This document shows positions 34,244-42,846 of a stretch of 64,000 bases of DNA, in pieces. The notes under the pieces are model-generated. The model was given only the letters and a program-made list of their open reading frames with translations, ran no database searches and was not told where the DNA came from. Position 1 is the stretch's first letter, and each line of letters opens with the position of its first letter. The translations under genes were made by a program, and so were the position numbers. Origin of the DNA: Actinomycetospora straminea. Its GTDB lineage: Bacteria > Actinomycetota > Actinomycetes > Mycobacteriales > Pseudonocardiaceae. The stretch lies in NCBI RefSeq assembly GCF_028737255.1, contig NZ_JAQZAN010000004.1:62001-126000 (forward strand), read 5' to 3'.

Positions 34244-34280
34244 GTGGTTTTCCCGGCTGCAGCCGTGGATTTCGCTCACG
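34239..34280. promoter_or_regulatory. Symmetric nested palindrome between decarboxylase and tautomerase genes
   Basis: CGTGAG (34239-34244) and CTCACG (34275-34280) are placed exactly symmetrically around an inner palindrome GGCTGCAGCC (34255-34264). Several intervening positions also pair. It could be an operator, or an RNA hairpin that partly terminates or stabilises the operon transcript. Confidence 0.4.
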
Positions 34281-34298
34281 AGGACCGGAGGCAACGCC

Positions 34299-34502
34299 AT
34301 GCCGCTCGTGCAGATCACCCTCGCCCGGGGCCGCAGCCCCGAGCAGCTCGCCGCGCTGGGGGAGGAGGTCACCGCCGCGGTGACGCGCGCGGTGGGCGCC
34401 CCGGCCGAGAACGTCCGGGTCGTCGTCACCGAGTGCGAGCCGGAGCACTGGTTCGTGGGCGGTGAGTCGCTGGCGTCGCTGCGGGCCTCGGGCCGGCGGT
34501 GA
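34299..34502 (+). CDS. 4-oxalocrotonate tautomerase family protein
   Basis: 67 aa, the typical 4-OT length. Pro at position 2 becomes the N-terminal catalytic proline after Met removal; it starts MPLVQITLARGRS, and Arg11 matches the family. The enzyme ketonises 2-hydroxymuconate to 2-oxo-3-hexenedioate, feeding the decarboxylase encoded just upstream. GGAGG lies upstream of the ATG. A second, longer and frameshifted tautomerase lies at 51545. Confidence 0.85.
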   Translation: MPLVQITLARGRSPEQLAALGEEVTAAVTRAVGAPAENVRVVVTECEPEHWFVGGESLASLRASGRR

Positions 34503-34509
34503 GCCGGTC

Positions 34510-34851
34510 GTGAGCTGGGTGCGCGTCGACGCGCCGGGCGTCGTGACCAGCGACGACGGCCGGCGCTTCGTCGTGGTCGCGGTCGACGACGGCTACCGGG
34601 TCGTCGACGCCGTGTGCCCCCACAACCGCGGCCCGCTCGAGCAGGGCTGGGTCCGGGACGGGCGCACCCTCGTCTGCCCGTGGCACTGGTACCGCTTCGA
34701 CCTGGACACGGGGGCGTGCCCGACCTCGCCGCAGCACGTGCTCGGCGTCTACCCCCTGCGCGAGGTGGACGGCGTGCTGCACGCCGACGTCGGGGACCCG
34801 CCGCGGGCGCTGTCCTGGTCGGAGCGCCTGCGCGCCCACGCCCGGGAGTGA
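34510..34851 (+). CDS. Rieske [2Fe-2S] ferredoxin
   Basis: 113 aa, GTG start. Rieske ligands Cys36 and His38 ([10 protein letters not shown]) and Cys56 and His59 (CPWHWYRFD) are complete. The small size and lack of a catalytic domain indicate an electron-transfer ferredoxin, which could serve the Rieske oxygenase at 37598. No flavoprotein reductase gene is visible in the window, so the electron source must be elsewhere or shared. Confidence 0.85.
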   Translation: MSWVRVDAPGVVTSDDGRRFVVVAVDDGYRVVDAVCPHNRGPLEQGWVRDGRTLVCPWHWYRFDLDTGACPTSPQHVLGVYPLREVDGVLHADVGDPPRALSWSERLRAHARE

Positions 34852-34924
34852 CCGGTCCCCTGTCCGGACCGCGTCGGGGAAACGGCGCCCTCGTCGTGAT
34901 CGGCGGCGGGGTATGTTGCCGCGC

Positions 34925-35872
34925 GTGTCCTCCCCCTTCGGCGGCTCCGGGTCCGAGGACCCCCAGCGCTCCGAGTCGTTCGGCTCCCAGCCCACCCAGC
35001 ACGGCCCGACGGCCGACCCCTCGGCGGCCCAGGGAGGCCAGGGCGCCCCGGCGCCGGGTCAGGGGCAGTACGGCCAGTCCGGCCCGCAGCCCTACTACGG
35101 CGGCTACGAGCAGCAGGGGTACGGCCAGCAGGGGTACGGCCAGCAGCAGGGGTACGGCCAGCCCTACGCCCAGCCCGGCTACGACCCGCAGCAGGGCTAC
35201 GGGCAGCCGGGCTACGGCCAGCCGGGCTACGGCCAGCCCTACGGCCAGCCGGGGTACGGCCAGCCGGGATACGGGCAGCCGGGGTACGGCCAGCCCTACG
35301 GTCAGCAGGGGTACGGGCAGCCGGGCTACGGGGCGCCCTACGGCCAGCCCGGCTACAACCCCTACGGCCAGCCCGGCTACGGCCAGCAGCCGCCGAGGAA
35401 GAACAAGGCGCTGCCCTGGATCCTCGGTGGGGTGGCCGTCCTGGTCGTCGCGATCGTGGCGGTCGTCGTCCTGGTCGTGACGCTCGGCGGCGGGCCCGTG
35501 CAGGCGGCCTCGGCCCGGTCGGTGCCGATCCCCGACGCGAACCCGGCGGGCGTCACCGACGTCCTCACCCTCGACGGCTCGGGCTCGGTGTCGGCGCTGC
35601 AGGTCAACGCGACGATCTCGCACCCGTACACCTGTGACCTCGTGGTCTCGCTGCGCTCCCCGCAGGGGGCGACGGCCGTGCTCGCCGACAGCAACGACTG
35701 CGACCGCAACCGCCCCGGCCTCGTCCTGGCGCTCGACAGCCGCCAGCCCGGCAGCCCGCTGGCCCCGCTCGTCGGCCAGCAGGTCCAGGGCCCGTGGACG
35801 CTGGTCGTCGCCGACGGTGTCGCGATCGACCGCGGCACGCTCGACGGCTGGAACATCACCGCCGAGCGCTGA
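34925..35872 (+). CDS. Membrane-anchored P-domain protein with long YGQP-repeat tail
   Basis: 315 aa from GTG 34925; TATGTT (34912-34917) seven bases upstream suggests a leaderless mRNA (an ATG at 34913 is the alternative). Residues ~40-155 are tandem [10 protein letters not shown] repeats, an intrinsically disordered, probably cytosolic tail. PPRKNK precedes one transmembrane helix (~163-188). The outer domain (~195-315) resembles a convertase P-domain: [38 protein letters not shown]. Paralogue of 14459; no protease domain; function unknown. Confidence 0.7.
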   Translation: MSSPFGGSGSEDPQRSESFGSQPTQHGPTADPSAAQGGQGAPAPGQGQYGQSGPQPYYGGYEQQGYGQQGYGQQQGYGQPYAQPGYDPQQGYGQPGYGQPGYGQPYGQPGYGQPGYGQPGYGQPYGQQGYGQPGYGAPYGQPGYNPYGQPGYGQQPPRKNKALPWILGGVAVLVVAIVAVVVLVVTLGGGPVQAASARSVPIPDANPAGVTDVLTLDGSGSVSALQVNATISHPYTCDLVVSLRSPQGATAVLADSNDCDRNRPGLVLALDSRQPGSPLAPLVGQQVQGPWTLVVADGVAIDRGTLDGWNITAER

Positions 35873-35949
35873 CCGTCGACCGGCCCGGAGCTGAGGCGTT
35901 CTCAGCAACTCGCGCAGGACTGTCAGGGGTCGGGTCTACCGTCGAACAC

Positions 35950-37296
35950 ATGAGCGAACAGGTGATGGGGCCAGAGGCACGGGCCGCGCTCGAACGCGCC
36001 CGCCTCGGCGAGGTCGCCCGTCGACGCGAGAGCTACACACGGCTGGAGCAGGTCGCCGAGCTCGATCGGTCCGCGGTCGCGGAGGTGACCGGCGACCGCT
36101 CGACCGAGCGGCTGCTCGAGGAGCTCTGGCGAATCAGCGCCGCGGAAGCCCGCCGCGCGGTCGCCGAGTCCCGCGACCTGTGCCCCCGGCGCTCGTTGCT
36201 CGGCGAGGCACTGCCGCCCCGGTTGCCCTGCACCGCCACCGTGGCTGCCTCCGGGGAGATCGGGCCGGCCCACATCGCGATCATCCGCGCCACCATGCGA
36301 CGGCTCGACGGCGTCGAGGGCCTCCCGGCGCACGCGTGGGCCGACGCGGAGCAGGCCCTGGCCGACGAGGCCACGCGGTGGGGACCGCGGGGACTGCAGG
36401 CCGTGGCCGACCGACTGCTCGCCCACCTCGACCCCGACGGGGACGAGCCGCCCGAGGAGGCCCGGAGCCGGGACGACGAGCTGCTGGTCACCCGTCGGCG
36501 CAACGGCACCCTGCTGTTCCGCGGGCGCATGGGCGACCCGGTGGACGGCGAGGCGTTCCTCGAGGTCATCGACGGGCTCGCCACCCGGTGCGGGCCCGAG
36601 GACCAGCGCGAGCTCGCGCTGCGCCGCGTCGACGGGCTCAAGGACCTCGTCGCCGACGCCCGCAGCCCCCGCGGCATCGCCGGCGACACCACCGGCCCCG
36701 ACCCCGATGGTCGACCCGAGGGCGACGGCGAGGTGCCGACAGCGTTGCTCCCTGAGCCGCGCCGCGCCGACCCCGCCGAGGGTGCGTCGCGGGTCGAGCG
36801 GCCCGGCAGGGCGCTGCTGACCATCACCATCGACCACCGGTGGCTCCGCCAGGCCCTCGGGGAGCGGGGCGGCTACGGGTTGCTCGATTCCGGAGCGCGG
36901 GTCCACCCCGCCACCGCCCGTCGCTGGGCCTGCGACGCCGAGATCATTCCCGTGGTCCTCGGCTCCCGGTCCGAACCCCTCGACGTCGGTCGCACCCGGC
37001 GCACCGCCACCGACGCCATCCGCCGGGCGCTCGACCTGCGCGACGGCGGTTGCGCCTTCCCCGGATGCGCCCGCCGGCCCCGCCGCTGCCAGGCCCATCA
37101 CGTCGATCACTGGCTCGACGGCGGCGACACGGCGCTCGACAACATGTGCCTGCTGTGCTCGTTCCACCACCAGCTGATCCACCACGGCCACTGGACGACT
37201 CGGATGATCGACGGGCGGCCCTGGTTCACCCCGCCCTGGGTGATCGACCCCGACCGACGGCCTCGACCCGGCGGACGGCCCCGCGTCCCCACCTGA
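35950..37296 (+). CDS. DUF222 / HNH endonuclease domain protein
   Basis: 448 aa. The N-terminal ~300 residues form the DUF222 region typical of the actinobacterial 13E12-type family; the C-terminus has an HNH nuclease motif (CAFPGCARRP...CQAHHVDHWLDGGDTALDNMCLLCSFHH). These genes are often multi-copy and may be selfish or phage-defence related, but no function is established that I can cite. It breaks the catabolic operon from the Rieske oxygenase region and may be an insertion. Confidence 0.88.
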   Translation: MSEQVMGPEARAALERARLGEVARRRESYTRLEQVAELDRSAVAEVTGDRSTERLLEELWRISAAEARRAVAESRDLCPRRSLLGEALPPRLPCTATVAASGEIGPAHIAIIRATMRRLDGVEGLPAHAWADAEQALADEATRWGPRGLQAVADRLLAHLDPDGDEPPEEARSRDDELLVTRRRNGTLLFRGRMGDPVDGEAFLEVIDGLATRCGPEDQRELALRRVDGLKDLVADARSPRGIAGDTTGPDPDGRPEGDGEVPTALLPEPRRADPAEGASRVERPGRALLTITIDHRWLRQALGERGGYGLLDSGARVHPATARRWACDAEIIPVVLGSRSEPLDVGRTRRTATDAIRRALDLRDGGCAFPGCARRPRRCQAHHVDHWLDGGDTALDNMCLLCSFHHQLIHHGHWTTRMIDGRPWFTPPWVIDPDRRPRPGGRPRVPT

Positions 37297-37334
37297 CGGG
37301 AGGAGTGGAGCGGTACCCGATCTCCGGAGGACGG

Positions 37335-37601
37335 TCAGTGCTCCGGCTCGTGCCCCAGGGCGGTCTCGCCGGTGGTGGTCACCTCGCCGGTCCAGCCGCA
37401 CGAGCCGCACCAGCAGTAGAAGCGGCGGGCGTCGCCCTCCCAGAACTCGGTCGCGAGCCCGAGGTCGCGGGCGCACGCCGGGCAGAACCGGGGGGCGTCG
37501 CGGCGGTGGGCCTCGACGTCCGCGGCGAACCGGCGGTCGATCCGGGCCCCGGGGGAGCCGTCGGGCGGCCGGGGCGGGGGCTGCGGAGGGGGAGGTGTCA
37601 C
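37335..37601 (-). CDS. Small zinc-ribbon protein coupled to the Rieske oxygenase
   Basis: 88 aa from a GTG overlapping the oxygenase stop (GTGA). A Pro-rich start (PPPPQPPPRPP) is followed by two cysteine pairs, CPAC and CWCGSCGW, that could bind zinc or iron. I do not recognise the family. Tight coupling to the oxygenase suggests a helper, for example in assembly or electron transfer, but this is inference. Confidence 0.55.
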   Translation of the reverse strand: MTPPPPQPPPRPPDGSPGARIDRRFAADVEAHRRDAPRFCPACARDLGLATEFWEGDARRFYCWCGSCGWTGEVTTTGETALGHEPEH

Positions 37602-38947
37602 CGCGGGATCAGCCCCGAGTCGACCTGCGCCGAGGTGTCGGGGGCGAGGGTGGCCGTGCCGATCCCGCCCTCGGGGGTGAAGGACGGGCGCCCGGCCTCC
37701 TTGTCGGCCTCCACCCGCGCGGCCGCCGAGAGGTGGACCTGGGTGATCGTGTCGAGCGCAGGGGAGTAGCGCGTCGAGCCCATGCGGCAGAAGTCGAGCG
37801 CGAACCCGGCGCCGCCGGCGTGGAACTTGTCCTTCTCGCAGGGCAGGTCGATGCGCTCGTGCGGCTCGCGGATGGTGCCCAGCGGGTCCTCGCCCTTGGC
37901 GACCGCGGCCATCTGCTGGCGGAACATCTTGCGCAGCATCGCGACGCCGATGTCCGAGCGGCCGAGGTGCTCGGTGGTCCGGTCGGTGATCGGTCCCTGC
38001 GTCACCCAGGCCATGATGTCCTGGCCCTCGACGTAGTTGACGACGTGGTGGCCCCGCTCGTCGAACACCGGGATCTCGTAGTCGGGCACCCTCTCCTGCG
38101 CCACCGGCTCGTACCCCTCGGGGGCGTGGACGGTGTAGAGCATGAACCGGGTGGTCGTCCGATTGATCGGCACGCGGATCTGCATCTGGTGGATGCCGCC
38201 GCCCCCGACGCGCATGTTGTAGGGGAAGACGAGCGGGTGCCCGACCTTCCAGTCGTCGTTGTCCTCGCTGGCCCCGGCGAGCACGCGGCGCTTGATGATG
38301 CCCCACTCGAAGGCGTCGAACCCGATGCGCTGGTGCTTCTTGCCGAACGACGCCGGTGCCTCGAAGCCCTCGTGGCGCCCGATGAACTCGAAGTAGCGCC
38401 CGTGCAGGTGCTCGACGTGGTGCGGGTCGACGGCGTTCTCCATGACCTGCACGTAGTTGCAGGGGATGTCGGCCCAGCCGATGTCGCGGAAACCGTCCAT
38501 GACGTAGACGTCGAAACGCGGCAGCAGCGGCGCCGGGTCCGGCCCGACGTAGGCCCACACGAGCCCGCCGAGCTCCTCGACCTTGCCGGCGGTGGCCCGC
38601 ACGCGCTCCTGGAAGTTGGTGTTGTCCTTCTCCGCGGGCTGGTCGGTGCACGCGCCGTCGGTGTCGAACTTCCAGCCGTGGTACGGGCAGCGCAGGCCGT
38701 CGCCCTCCACGACGCCGTAGGCCATCGACGCCTTCCGGTGCGGGCAGGGCTCCGGGATGATCCCGTAGCGCCCGGACGGCGAGCGCCAGAGCGCGAAGAA
38801 GTCACCGAGCAGCTCGACCCGCTTCACCGGGAACTCCTCGAGCTCGCGGGTGAACGCGACGGGGTACCAGTAGCGGCGCAGCACCTCGCCCATCGGCGTG
38901 CCGGCCTCGACGGCGGTGAGTTCCTCGTTCTGCTCGGCGGTCAGCAC
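37598..38947 (-). CDS. Rieske non-haem iron aromatic oxygenase, alpha subunit
   Basis: 449 aa from GTG 38947 with GGGAGG upstream. Rieske ligands Cys68, His70, Cys87 and His90 (CPHRK, CPYHGW) and the mononuclear iron site NAVDPHHVEHLHG (171-183) are intact. The single-subunit layout resembles phthalate/vanillate/phenoxybenzoate-type oxygenases that hydroxylate or O-demethylate aromatics. Its electron donor may be the ferredoxin at 34510. The promoter has TAGCGT (38984-38979) and regulon palindrome S3. Confidence 0.88.
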   Translation of the reverse strand: MLTAEQNEELTAVEAGTPMGEVLRRYWYPVAFTRELEEFPVKRVELLGDFFALWRSPSGRYGIIPEPCPHRKASMAYGVVEGDGLRCPYHGWKFDTDGACTDQPAEKDNTNFQERVRATAGKVEELGGLVWAYVGPDPAPLLPRFDVYVMDGFRDIGWADIPCNYVQVMENAVDPHHVEHLHGRYFEFIGRHEGFEAPASFGKKHQRIGFDAFEWGIIKRRVLAGASEDNDDWKVGHPLVFPYNMRVGGGGIHQMQIRVPINRTTTRFMLYTVHAPEGYEPVAQERVPDYEIPVFDERGHHVVNYVEGQDIMAWVTQGPITDRTTEHLGRSDIGVAMLRKMFRQQMAAVAKGEDPLGTIREPHERIDLPCEKDKFHAGGAGFALDFCRMGSTRYSPALDTITQVHLSAAARVEADKEAGRPSFTPEGGIGTATLAPDTSAQVDSGLIPR

Positions 38948-39013
38948 GTGAGCCCTCCCGGGGTGTGGCGGTGCCCCGACGCTAGGCAGCCGCCGCACCG
39001 GCGAGAAGGGTTC

Positions 39014-39032
39014 CGTCCCGCTCCGCGGGATG
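39014..39032 (-). promoter_or_regulatory. Regulon operator S3 (Rieske oxygenase)
   Basis: CGTCCCG-CTCCG-CGGGATG, centre 39023, 44 bases from the 3' T of the TAGCGT -10 box at 38984-38979. One mismatch in 14 arm bases. Found by looking at the position predicted from S1 and S7, which strengthens it. Confidence 0.65.
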
Positions 39033-39043
39033 GTGCGCTGCGC

Positions 39044-39091
39044 GCAGGTGAGCAGAAAGGAGTGCTCCAGCACTCATTTCTGCTCACCTGC
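39044..39091. terminator. 23-bp hairpin overlapping the end of the GlxA-like gene
   Basis: Arms 39044-39066 and 39069-39091 pair at 22 of 23 positions (each arm contains GGTGAGCAGAAA or its complement). The last codons and stop of the minus-strand regulator gene lie in one arm, so it is likely that gene's terminator. Confidence 0.6.
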
Positions 39092-40072
39092 CGCAGGCAC
39101 CCGGAAGCGCCGGCGGTAGGCCAGCGGCGACAGGCCGACCGTCTCGCCGAGGTGGGCCCGCAACGACGCCGCCGTGCCCAGGCCGACGGCCGCGGCGACC
39201 CGGTCGACGGGCAGGTCGGTGCCCTCGAGCAGGCGCCGCGCGTGGGCGAGGCGCTGGGCGACCAGCCAGGCGTGGGGCGAGGTCCCGGTCTCGGCGCGGA
39301 AGCGGCGGGTGAAGGTGCGGACGCTCATCGCCGCGTGCGAGGCGAGGGCCGCGACGTCGAGGTCCTCGTCGAGGTGCTCGAGCGCCCAGGCCCGCGCTCC
39401 GCCGGTGGTGCCGGTGGTCCCCACGCCGGCGCGGGGGAGCGGGTGGTCGATGAACTGGGCCTGCCCGCCGTCGCGCCACGGCGACACGACGAGGTGGCGG
39501 GCGACGGCGTTGGCGACCTCCGCGCCCTGGTCGCCGCGCAGCACGTGCAGGCACAGGTCGAGACCGGCGGCGAGGCCCGCCGAGGTGGCGACGTCCCCGT
39601 CGTCGACGAACAGCACGGACTCGTCGACGTCGAGGTCGGGGTGCAGGCGGCGCAGGTCGCCGGCCCGGGCCCAGTGGGTGGCGACCCGGCGCCCGGCGAG
39701 CCGCCCGGCCGCGGCGAGCACGAACGCGCCGGTGCAGATCGACATCCAGCGGGCGTGCGCGGGCACGGTGGCGAGCGCGGCGAGGAGGTCGTCGGGCAGC
39801 GCGCCGTCGCGGCGGGCCGGCACGTAGTGCGTGCCGGGGACGATCACCGTGTCGGCGACCGCGAGCGCCTCCGTGCCGTGCTCGAGCAGCAGCGAGAAGC
39901 CCGCGGTGGACGCGACGCGCTCCTCGAGGCCGCACACCCGCACGTCGTAGAGCGGGCCGTCCGGTCCCTCCGCGGTCCCGAACACCTGCGGCGGGATCTG
40001 CAGGTCGAAGCCGACCACCGGGGGCAGGGCGAGGACGGCGACGACGTGCGGTCGGCCGGCGGCAGCGGGCAT
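39074..40072 (-). CDS. GlxA-like regulator (DJ-1/PfpI domain plus AraC HTH)
   Basis: 332 aa. The N-terminal DJ-1/PfpI-like domain (about 8-190) includes SICTGAFVLAAAG with the nucleophile-elbow cysteine. The C-terminal AraC helix-turn-helix pair (about 225-325) includes MSVRTFTRRFRAETGTSP and VAAAVGLGTAASLRAHLGETVGLSP. It is a transcription regulator of unknown ligand. It is divergent from the MFS transporter at 40145 and upstream of the Rieske oxygenase gene on the same strand, from which it is separated by a hairpin. Confidence 0.88.
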   Translation of the reverse strand: MPAAAGRPHVVAVLALPPVVGFDLQIPPQVFGTAEGPDGPLYDVRVCGLEERVASTAGFSLLLEHGTEALAVADTVIVPGTHYVPARRDGALPDDLLAALATVPAHARWMSICTGAFVLAAAGRLAGRRVATHWARAGDLRRLHPDLDVDESVLFVDDGDVATSAGLAAGLDLCLHVLRGDQGAEVANAVARHLVVSPWRDGGQAQFIDHPLPRAGVGTTGTTGGARAWALEHLDEDLDVAALASHAAMSVRTFTRRFRAETGTSPHAWLVAQRLAHARRLLEGTDLPVDRVAAAVGLGTAASLRAHLGETVGLSPLAYRRRFRVPAAGEQK

Positions 40073-40144
40073 GGCCGGATTCTTGCACGAGTTGGCGTTC
40101 CGGCCACTGGCTCGGCGCGCGCTCCTGGCGCAGGCTGTCCCCTC

Positions 40145-41443
40145 GTGACCGAGACGCGGCCCGACCCCCCGGCCCCGAGCCCGCCCCGCACCCGCTCCTC
40201 CGCCTGGCCCTGGGCCGTCGCCGCGACCGCGTTCGTGACCCTGCTCGGCGCGTCGGGCTTCCGCTCCGCGCCCGGGGTGTTCGTCGAGCCGCTGCACGCG
40301 GAGTTCGGCTGGTCGACGGCGACCATCTCGTCGGCGGTGTCGCTGAACCTGCTGCTCTACGGGCTCATGTCGCCCTTCGCGGCGGCGCTGATGGAGCGCT
40401 TCGGGATGCGGCGCGTCGTCTCGATCGCGCTCGTGCTCGTGGCGGTGGGCAGCGGGCTGACCGTCTTCATGACGGCGTCGTGGCAGCTCATCCTGCTGTG
40501 GGGCGTGCTCATCGGTGGGGGGACCGGGTCGATGGCGCTGGCGTTCGTCGCCGTCGTCACCGGGCGCTGGTTCGTGCAGCGCCGCGGCCTGGTGTCCGGC
40601 GTGCTCACCGCGGCACAGGCGGCGGGCGGGCTCGTGTTCCTGCCGCTCATGGCGTCGCTCGCGGGCTCCGTGGGCTGGCGCGCGGCGTCCCTGGTGATCG
40701 CGGCCGGGGCCCTGCTCGTCGTGCCGCTGGTCCTGCTGTTCCTGCGCGACCGGCCGTCCGACGTCGGGACCGTGGCCCACGGCGCGGACCCGGCGGTGGA
40801 CGAGCCCACCGAGGTCGTGACGACGGGCGCGGCCCGGCGGACCGTCACCGTCCTCGCCGACGCCGCTCGCACCGGCACGTTCTGGCTGCTCGCGGGCGGG
40901 TTCGCGATCTGCGGCGCGACCACCGTCGGCCTGCTCAACACCCACTTCGTGCCCGCCGCCCACGACCACGGCATGCCGGCGACGACGGCGGCGGGCCTGC
41001 TCGCGGTGGTCGGCGTCTTCGACGTCGTCGGCACGATCGCGTCCGGCTGGTTCACCGACCGCGTCGACCCGCGCAAGCTGCTCGCCGTCTACTACCTGCT
41101 GCGCGGCGGGTCGCTGGCGGTCCTGCCGTTCCTGCTCGCGCCGACCGCCGCCCCGCCGCTGTGGGCGTTCATCGTCTTCTACGGGCTGGACTGGGTCGCG
41201 ACCGTCCCGCCGACCGTGGCGCTGTGCCGCGAGCGGTTCGGCGCCCGCGCCCCGATCGTCTTCGGCTGGGTCTTCGCCGCCCACCAGCTCGGCTCGGCGA
41301 TCGCCGCGGTCGGGGCCGGTCTCATCCGGGACGTCACCGGCGACTACGACGGCGCCTGGTGGGCCGCGGGCGTGCTCTGCGTCGTGGCCGCCGGGCTCTC
41401 GCTCGCGATCTCCCGGCGGGCGGGGATAGCGTCGGTGCGGTGA
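40145..41443 (+). CDS. MFS transporter (monocarboxylate/oxalate-formate-like)
   Basis: 432 aa, GTG start. Twelve transmembrane segments; GVFVEPLHAEFGWSTATISSAVSLN near TM1-2 is typical of the monocarboxylate/OFA-like MFS branch in actinobacterial catabolic clusters. It may import the aromatic acid or export an intermediate. It overlaps the next gene by four bases (GTGA). A CTTGCACGAGTT region and a single CGTTCCG half-site (40096-40102) lie upstream. Confidence 0.82.
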   Translation: MTETRPDPPAPSPPRTRSSAWPWAVAATAFVTLLGASGFRSAPGVFVEPLHAEFGWSTATISSAVSLNLLLYGLMSPFAAALMERFGMRRVVSIALVLVAVGSGLTVFMTASWQLILLWGVLIGGGTGSMALAFVAVVTGRWFVQRRGLVSGVLTAAQAAGGLVFLPLMASLAGSVGWRAASLVIAAGALLVVPLVLLFLRDRPSDVGTVAHGADPAVDEPTEVVTTGAARRTVTVLADAARTGTFWLLAGGFAICGATTVGLLNTHFVPAAHDHGMPATTAAGLLAVVGVFDVVGTIASGWFTDRVDPRKLLAVYYLLRGGSLAVLPFLLAPTAAPPLWAFIVFYGLDWVATVPPTVALCRERFGARAPIVFGWVFAAHQLGSAIAAVGAGLIRDVTGDYDGAWWAAGVLCVVAAGLSLAISRRAGIASVR

Positions 41444-42060
41444 CGATCTCCGTGCACCCCCCGGCCGGCGACCGCGACTGGGGCGGTCGGCTCCCGCGCA
41501 ACGAGACGCTCGACCTCGACGACGACCAGCGCGCCGCCCGCGAGGAGATCCTCGAGCGCTCCGCGCGCTGGGCCGAGCGTTCCGGGTTCGCGCCGACCGA
41601 CGACGCGGGCGGGCTGATCGGCCCCTTCAACGCGTTCGCGCTGCGGCCCGCGCCCGGGCGGGCGTTCAACCGCTGGGTGCAGACCGACCAGCGCGGCTCG
41701 TCGCTCTCGGCGCCGATCCGCGAGGTCGTCATCCTCACCGTCGGGGTCGCCTGGCAGGCCGACTACGAGGTCTACGCCCACGTCGCGGTCGCGCGGACCG
41801 TGGGGCTGTCCGAGACCGTCATCGCCGGGCTGCGCGCCGGGGACACCGACGGCTTCGCGCCCGATGAGCTCGCCGCCCACCGCTTCGCCGAGGAGCTCGT
41901 GCGCACCCACCGCGTCACCGACGCGACCTACGCCGCCGCCGTCGCGGCGTTCGGCCGCGACGGGGTGCTCGACCTGGTCCACCTCGTCGGCATGTACCTC
42001 GCGACCTCGGCGCTGCTCAACGCGTTCGAGGTCCCGGCGCCGCCGATCCCGGCGCCCTAG
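41440..42060 (+). CDS. Carboxymuconolactone decarboxylase family (AhpD-like) protein
   Basis: 206 aa, GTG start coupled to the transporter. The helical CMD fold is indicated by REVVILTVGVAWQADYEVYAHVAVARTVGLSE and a later LAAHRFAEELVRTHRVTD repeat. The CxxC pair of peroxiredoxin-reducing AhpD is absent. Family members often occur with aromatic catabolism but the reaction is uncertain. The TAG stop codon forms part of a TAGCCT -10 box for the following IclR gene. Confidence 0.75.
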   Translation: MTISVHPPAGDRDWGGRLPRNETLDLDDDQRAAREEILERSARWAERSGFAPTDDAGGLIGPFNAFALRPAPGRAFNRWVQTDQRGSSLSAPIREVVILTVGVAWQADYEVYAHVAVARTVGLSETVIAGLRAGDTDGFAPDELAAHRFAEELVRTHRVTDATYAAAVAAFGRDGVLDLVHLVGMYLATSALLNAFEVPAPPIPAP

Positions 42061-42069
42061 CCTCTCGGC

Positions 42070-42846
42070 ATGGCGGCGCGCCCGAGCTGGGAGCTGACCT
42101 CGGTGCGCAACGCCGCGCGCCTGCTCAAGGAGTTCTCGGTGACCGACCGGGAGCTGGGGGTCGCCGAGCTCGCCCGCCGTCTCGGCCTGGGGACGAGCAC
42201 CGTGCACCGCCTGCTCGCGACCCTCGCCGACGAGCGCCTGCTCGAGCGCGGCCCGACCGGCACCTACCGGCTCGGGCTGGCGGTGCACGAGCTCGGGGCG
42301 TCCGTCGCGCCGCACGTCGGGCTGCACGAGGCGGCGATGCCGGCGATGGCGGGCCTGCGCCACGCCACCGGCGAGACCGTGCAGCTCGCGGTGCTCGACG
42401 GCCTGCACTCGGTGTACGTCGAGCGCCTCGAGAGCCCGCACACCGTGCGCATCTTCGCCCGCGTCGGGACGCGGCTGCCGGCGACGACGACGAGTACGGG
42501 CAAGGTCCTGCTCGCCGCCCTGTCGCCCGCGGACCTCGACGCCCGGCTCGCAGACTGGACCCCCGAGCGGCCCACCCCGCACTCCATCGCCGACCCCGCC
42601 ACGCTGCGCCGGCGCCTGCGCGAGATCGCCGCACGGGGCTGGGCCGACAACCGCGAGGAGAGCCGCCTGGGCGTCGTGTCGGTGGGCGCGCTGATCCGCG
42701 ACGGGGCGGGGGCGCCGGTGGCCGCGGTCAGCGTCGCCGTCCCCGTCGACCGGGCCGCCGCCGCGACGATGCGCCGCTACACGACGCTCGTGACCGACAC
42801 CGCCGACGTCATCACCCGGCGGCTCGCCGCTGGAGCAGGAGGCTGA
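42070..42846 (+). CDS. IclR-family transcriptional regulator (C)
   Basis: 258 aa. Helix-turn-helix (about 8-70: VRNAARLLKEFSVTDRELGVAELARRLGLGTSTVHRLLATLA) and IclR ligand domain with TSTGKVLLAAL and VSVGALIRDGAG. Close in type to regulator B. TAGCCT at 42058-42063, six bases before the ATG, suggests leaderless expression independent of the transporter operon. Its end overlaps the convergent MFS gene by 35 bases. Confidence 0.88.
   Translation: MAARPSWELTSVRNAARLLKEFSVTDRELGVAELARRLGLGTSTVHRLLATLADERLLERGPTGTYRLGLAVHELGASVAPHVGLHEAAMPAMAGLRHATGETVQLAVLDGLHSVYVERLESPHTVRIFARVGTRLPATTTSTGKVLLAALSPADLDARLADWTPERPTPHSIADPATLRRRLREIAARGWADNREESRLGVVSVGALIRDGAGAPVAAVSVAVPVDRAAAATMRRYTTLVTDTADVITRRLAAGAGG

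Noticed and set aside
35100-35400. Dense DNA repeats that might be read as a CRISPR-like or minisatellite array
   Set aside because: The repeats are in frame and encode GYGQP units of a protein tail; there are no unique spacers.
40084-40114. Possible regulon operator before the MFS gene at 40145
   Set aside because: Only one half-site (CGTTCCG) is good; the other arm matches 4 of 7 and the spacing to the start differs from the other sites.
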